A stretch of DNA of 64,000 nucleotides from Arthrobacter pascens. GTDB lineage: Bacteria; Actinomycetota; Actinomycetes; Actinomycetales; Micrococcaceae. Under the pieces are notes generated by a model, which was not told the origin of the DNA, ran no database searches, and saw only the letters and a program-made list of their open reading frames with translations. Location: NCBI RefSeq assembly GCF_030815585.1, contig NZ_JAUSWY010000001.1:2418001-2482000 (forward strand), given 5' to 3'. The first letter of the stretch is position 1, and every line of letters begins with the position of its first letter. A program made the translations under genes and the position numbers. Shown in pieces: positions 60,441 through 64,000 of this stretch.

Positions 60441-61081
60441 TACCCTACTGTTCCTGGCCCTGGTGGGCTGTTCAACAGCAGCCTCCACAGACCAGCCAAA
60501 GCCCCCGCTGCCTCCCAATCCGCTCCCGCACCCGCCGCCTCAGCATCCCCGCAGGGCGACCAACCCGAAATGAAGCCCGAAAGCGCGCCAGCGGATCCGA
60601 CCCTTGTAGGCCCCAAGATACTGTCGAGATCTTCGACGGCCCAGCGCCGACGCCTCTGGCACCCGCCGGTGACCGGTCCAATGCCGCCGACGCCCTTCCG
60701 CTCGACGCAACTCCTCAGGCTGATGCCGCGGTCACCAGTCACCACACGGGAGGCTTTTCCCTATACCGCATCGACACCGACAGCGAATTCCTCGACCACC
60801 ACGCGTGTAGGAGACTGTGCCGTGAAGTGGCCTCCGCTTCTCGTAGGAGCCGCCGCCAAAATCTACACGGAGAACGTCGACGCCAGCCTTATCGGGTACG
60901 TGGAACGGGCCGACGGGACCTGCCAGGTCACGATCGGTGGCTGGCAAGTTTACTACTTCGCCGGGGACAAAGCCCCCGGCGAATCCCGGGGCAAGGAGTT
61001 GGCGGCACCTGGTTCGCCATCGACGGAACAGGCAAGAAAGCAACCGAACTGGCCGCACCTTCCGGCGCCCCGACGTACTGA
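60440..61081 (+). pseudogene. Lipoprotein with YxxxD-type repeats, decayed
   Basis: One frame starts LFLALVGCSTAAS, a lipobox with a proline-rich stretch behind it. Other frames continue YRIDTDSEFLDHHA, GDCAVKWPPLLVGAAA, DASLIGYVERADGTCQVTIG and GWQVYYFAGDKAPGESRG, ending GTWFAIDGTGKKATELAAP. This is the COG4315-like lipoprotein family; the frame changes show several indels. Non-functional. Confidence 0.6.
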
Positions 61082-61125
61082 CAAGCGGTTCTGGTTCTCC
61101 GTATGTGGGGGTCGGTGCCAAGGTG

Positions 61126-62082
61126 TCAGGGTGTGAGTGTGCGGTCTATCCATGAGTCGCGTGCGGCGGTGGCGGCCAGTGATAGTTGTGCTTCGGGTGC
61201 TGCGCCGTCGAAGATGTGGAATCCGCCGGCCCAGACGTGCAGTTCTGCCTGGACGCCGCTGGCCCACAGTGCTGTCGCGTAGGTGACGTCTTCATCGCGG
61301 AACACCTCGGCGGAGCCGACGTCGATGAACGCAGGCGGCAGGCCGGTCAGATCGGTGGCGCGTGCTGGCGCACTGTAGATGTCGACGGAGGAACTGCCGC
61401 GGCGGTCTCCGAGCAGTGCGTTCCAGCCCGTGTCGTTGCTCTCACGGCTCCATGAACCCGTTTGGGTGTACTGGTGGCTGGATACCGTCGCATCACGGTC
61501 ATCGAGCATCGGGCTGAGCAGCATCTGAGCGATCAGTGCCGGGCCCTGGCGGTCGCGGGCCAGCAGGGTCACTCCTGCAGCCAGGCCTGCACCGGCGGAG
61601 GTGCCGGCAATCAGAATACGGTCAGGATCCACGCCAAGGCTTTCGGCGTTGTTGACCAGCCAGAGCAGTCCGGCGTAGGCGTCTTCTACCGGGCCTGGTG
61701 CAGGGGTTTCGGGCGCGAGCCGGTATTCAAGGGACACGACAACAGCTCCGTGCTCGACGGCCCAGTCCAGGATGTGTCCGATGCCGGTGAAGCGATTGCC
61801 GATGATCATCCCGCCACCGTGCAGGAAGTAGATGGCCGGCGCTGACTCGTTCCTTTGCGCCGGTGTGAACACCGATGCGATGAGCTCACCGCCTGTGCCT
61901 GTGATGGTGTGTTCCTGATGGGTGATGGGGCGGACGGCCAAGAGGTCATCGAGGGTTGGTCCGAAAGGGTTGGCTCTGAGGAAGCCGATCATGTCGGCTG
62001 TGACCGTAGTGGGCAACGGGCTCGCGTCCAGTAACTCAGCGAGTTCAGGATCGTACGGGGGGCGAACGGGTGTGGTGGTCAT
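61126..62082 (-). CDS. Alpha/beta hydrolase (hormone-sensitive lipase type esterase)
   Basis: 318 residues with the oxyanion-hole HGGG in YFLHGGGMIIG, the nucleophile elbow GTSAGAG, the acid in FIDVGSAEVFRDED and the histidine in GGFHIFDG. It hydrolyses esters of small acids or alcohols. AGAAGG precedes the ATG at 62082. Followed on the same strand by the quinone-oxidoreductase-like gene, with which it may share a transcript. Confidence 0.9.
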   Translation of the reverse strand: MTTTPVRPPYDPELAELLDASPLPTTVTADMIGFLRANPFGPTLDDLLAVRPITHQEHTITGTGGELIASVFTPAQRNESAPAIYFLHGGGMIIGNRFTGIGHILDWAVEHGAVVVSLEYRLAPETPAPGPVEDAYAGLLWLVNNAESLGVDPDRILIAGTSAGAGLAAGVTLLARDRQGPALIAQMLLSPMLDDRDATVSSHQYTQTGSWSRESNDTGWNALLGDRRGSSSVDIYSAPARATDLTGLPPAFIDVGSAEVFRDEDVTYATALWASGVQAELHVWAGGFHIFDGAAPEAQLSLAATAARDSWIDRTLTP

Positions 62083-62191
62083 GATTCATCCTTCTAAACG
62101 GTCGATGGGATTCAAGGGCTGACAGGGTCAATACAGGTAACGCGGATAACGCAGGTGACGCGGTGGCTAGATGGTCCTACTAGGCTTCGGG

Positions 62192-63112
62192 CTAGTTTTG
62201 GTTTGCTCCGAGGACGACGATCTTGCCGCGCAAGTGCCCTGACTGGCTCAGTGCAAGGGCTTGAGGCACCTGATCGAAAGCGAACAACTGCGCGATCTCG
62301 GTCCGAAATCCGCCCTGGGCTGCTAGTTCGAGCACGGGAGGAATAGTCTCGGCGGTGAGGGCGGTCGGATCTCCGCCGGCAACGATGGCGCCTTGTGCTG
62401 CTGCTGCGAAGTCAACGATGGTGACGATGCGGGATGCCGGGACGAGTGCTGAGAGGCGGGCGATGAATTCGTGTCCTGCGGTATCGAAAGCGGCGTCGAT
62501 CCCTTGGGGGGCAAAGCCCGTGATCTCCTCGAGCATGGCGTCCCCGTAGGTTACGGGTGTCGCGCCGAGTGACCGTACGTACTCGTGATTCTCCGCACTG
62601 GCTGTCCCGATGACCGTGTGACCGTCAGCGACAAGAATCTGGACTACTGCGCTGCCCACAGCGCCCGCAGCTCCATTTACAACAACTGTGGATGCCGGTT
62701 CGAGTGTCAGCAGGGACAATCCCCGCAGTGACGTCTCCGCGGATGTAGCCAACGTCACTGCCTGCTTCGCGGTCAGTCCATCGGGGATCGCGGTGATGCG
62801 GGCGGCGCGCGTGACGGCGTACTGCGCAAATGCGCCACTGTCGGCGAATCCGACGACTTTGTCACCGATCGAGAAGTTCTGTACCCCGTCCCCGATTTCC
62901 ACCACGGTTCCAGCGATGTCGGTTCCAATCACCGCAGGGAGTGGGATCGGGATCATGTCGGACAAGAAACCATTGCTGATTTTCCAGTCCAACGGGTTGA
63001 TGCCAATTGCCTCGACGGCGACCTTTACCTGCCCGGTCATCACTGTGAGTTCGCCGGCCTCACCGAGGGAAAGAGAATCGCGGCCGTAACTATTGAGAAT
63101 ATGTGCTTTCAT
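62192..63112 (-). CDS. NADP-dependent oxidoreductase (zinc-free MDR/quinone oxidoreductase type)
   Basis: 306 residues of the medium-chain dehydrogenase family. VIGTDIAGTVVEIGDGV and FAQYAVTRAARITAIPDGL are the GroES-like domain; VVVNGAAGAVGSAVVQIL binds NAD(P)H. The catalytic zinc residues are absent, as in quinone/enone reductases. The ATG at 63112 has GGAAGAAG; the frame open to 63268 is unsupported. A palindrome 93 bp upstream and a MarR gene suggest local repression. Confidence 0.9.
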   Translation of the reverse strand: MKAHILNSYGRDSLSLGEAGELTVMTGQVKVAVEAIGINPLDWKISNGFLSDMIPIPLPAVIGTDIAGTVVEIGDGVQNFSIGDKVVGFADSGAFAQYAVTRAARITAIPDGLTAKQAVTLATSAETSLRGLSLLTLEPASTVVVNGAAGAVGSAVVQILVADGHTVIGTASAENHEYVRSLGATPVTYGDAMLEEITGFAPQGIDAAFDTAGHEFIARLSALVPASRIVTIVDFAAAAQGAIVAGGDPTALTAETIPPVLELAAQGGFRTEIAQLFAFDQVPQALALSQSGHLRGKIVVLGANQN

Positions 63113-63204
63113 GAGCTTCTTCCTGCTGCTGGAGATTTTGTTAGAGCTGAGGCTGAGTAGGAGGTCCACGGGGACCGGGCCATCCCGAGACGAGAACCGC
63201 CGCC

Positions 63205-63222
63205 GACCATATATATGTGGTC
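63205..63222. promoter_or_regulatory. Imperfect palindrome, candidate MarR operator
   Basis: GACCATATATATGTGGTC, 5-bp outer arms around an AT-rich core, 93 bp upstream of the oxidoreductase start. Typical MarR-site size. Binding by the MarR protein at 63467 is inferred from closeness. Confidence 0.4.
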
Positions 63223-63466
63223 GACCCCGTTTCTCGCTATGCTGGTTGAACCTAAGGATGCCTCGCATTATTCCGGGTGGTCGCGAAACTATAGATCCGC
63301 CCGCTTACGAAGTGCTGATTCGTGAGACCGACAACCTCGTGTTTCCCCATCTTTGAGGCTGGTGATCCGGTACGCGCAGTACCAATCCGTTAGAAAATCC
63401 GGCATCCGGGTCGGGCTGCAGATTTTGACGGCAACTGCCTCACCGCTGCCAATCGTTTACCTTCCG

Positions 63467-63910
63467 TCACACCATCGGTACGCCCACAATAAACAGACCC
63501 GTACCATCGCCACACAGCGACCTGCATGAGCCTTCAAGGTCGGACTCACGGCGCTCCCCGGATGGCGACTCGAGGTCAAGGAGGATCTTGTCTGCGAGGG
63601 CAATGAACTGTTCGGCTTCCTGGGTCGTCAGCCCGCCCCTTGTCCGCTCCTCCAAGGCAGCCCAGATGGCGAGGACGGGACTCCTGAGAGCGCGCCCGGC
63701 GTCGGTCAGGAACACCAAAGTCACTCTTCGATCGGCGTCGGATTTCTTCCGTCGCACCAGTCTGGCGCTTTCGAGCCGTCGCACTGATTTGGTTATGGTG
63801 GAGTGATCAATCTTCTGTGTCTCGCCTAGGGCCTTCTGGGATTGACCACCTCCGTCCCACAGCTGCATGAGGATCAGCTCTTGGCTGGGATACAGCCCGA
63901 TAGCGGCCAA
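63467..63910 (-). CDS. MarR family transcriptional regulator, N-terminus uncertain
   Basis: 147 residues from a TTG. The winged helix-turn-helix is present (SQKALGETQKIDHSTITKSV, RRKKSDADRRVTLVFLTDAG), as is the C-terminal helix TTQEAEQFIALADKI. The usual first helix lies upstream in the same frame (FHRALAASELAAIGLYPSQE) but has no start codon before a stop at the right edge. The gene may therefore be truncated at its 5' end, or may use the weak TTG. It probably regulates the oxidoreductase-esterase pair. Confidence 0.75.
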   Translation of the reverse strand: MAAIGLYPSQELILMQLWDGGGQSQKALGETQKIDHSTITKSVRRLESARLVRRKKSDADRRVTLVFLTDAGRALRSPVLAIWAALEERTRGGLTTQEAEQFIALADKILLDLESPSGERRESDLEGSCRSLCGDGTGLFIVGVPMV

Positions 63911-64000
63911 TTCCGAGGCGGCCAGCGCGCGGTGGAACGCGCCAGTCCGGACAGCGGGCGTGACCGATAGGCAACGCCCGCCGTTCGCTGGGGGCTGTCA

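Noticed and set aside
62120..62165. Short repeats of AACGC/GACGCGG type after the alpha/beta hydrolase start
   Set aside because: Too short and irregular to be an iteron, CRISPR or defined operator.

Overview
The window is high-GC DNA with actinobacterial gene style (GTG starts, ATGA/GTGA overlaps, AGGAG-type ribosome sites). Its content (AAHS and EmrB/QacA transporters, PaaX and AraC regulators, luciferase-like monooxygenases, many aromatic-catabolism operons) suggests a soil actinobacterium such as Arthrobacter or Paenarthrobacter. The genus is an inference from gene content, not from a marker gene. Nearly everything is accessory catabolic DNA, with decayed mobile elements and gene remnants between the operons. 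I saw no complete tRNA, no rRNA and no CRISPR array.

Left part (1-16.5 kb): a truncated FAD oxidoreductase at the left edge is a paralogue of a gene at 30.8 kb. An IS481-like transposase remnant follows. Next comes a minus-strand operon with FMN reductase, flavin reductase, luciferase-like monooxygenase, AraC regulator and amidohydrolase. After a GNAT gene and a LysR regulator, a divergent operon (9.07-16.27 kb) encodes what looks like a complete 3-hydroxyanthranilate meta-cleavage pathway: ring-cleavage dioxygenase, decarboxylase, semialdehyde dehydrogenase, aminomuconate deaminase, oxalocrotonate decarboxylase, hydratase, aldolase and acylating acetaldehyde dehydrogenase. The product set matches the nba genes known from 2-nitrobenzoate degraders.

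16.5-24 kb is a patchwork. It holds two resolvase fragments in swapped order, a frameshifted hypothetical gene, a TIR-domain gene that has lost its start, a P450-ferredoxin-reductase operon, an IS3-family remnant and an Lrp/AsnC remnant.

24-49.1 kb is the most interesting part. An AAHS transporter and an AraC regulator face an SDR, a StyA-type monooxygenase, a StyA-StyB fusion (StyA2B type), an FAD oxidoreductase and a 1588-residue NAD-glutamate dehydrogenase. Opposite lie a cyclase-family hydrolase (isatin hydrolase candidate), translationally coupled to a ThDP enzyme (isatinate decarboxylase candidate), and a PaaX regulator. Then come a thioesterase, RidA, FAH, cupin, TesB, 2-aminobenzoate-CoA ligase and 2-aminobenzoyl-CoA monooxygenase/reductase. 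Read together they spell indole -> isatin -> isatinate -> anthranilate -> anthraniloyl-CoA -> ring reduction. The end steps are inferred from families; the order of the route is my inference.

49.1-64 kb holds a second set: AtzG-like subunit plus amidase with an MFS pump and TetR, an EmrB/QacA pump, a CE1758/CE1759 luciferase-like pair, an SDR, an alpha/beta hydrolase, a quinone-oxidoreductase-like enzyme and a MarR gene. It also contains a decayed second copy of the amidase-TetR cassette. Both TetR copies carry the same pair of palindromic operators upstream. Further remnants (RelE, PuuD-like, MBL-fold and YxxxD-type lipoprotein) show repeated insertion and decay.
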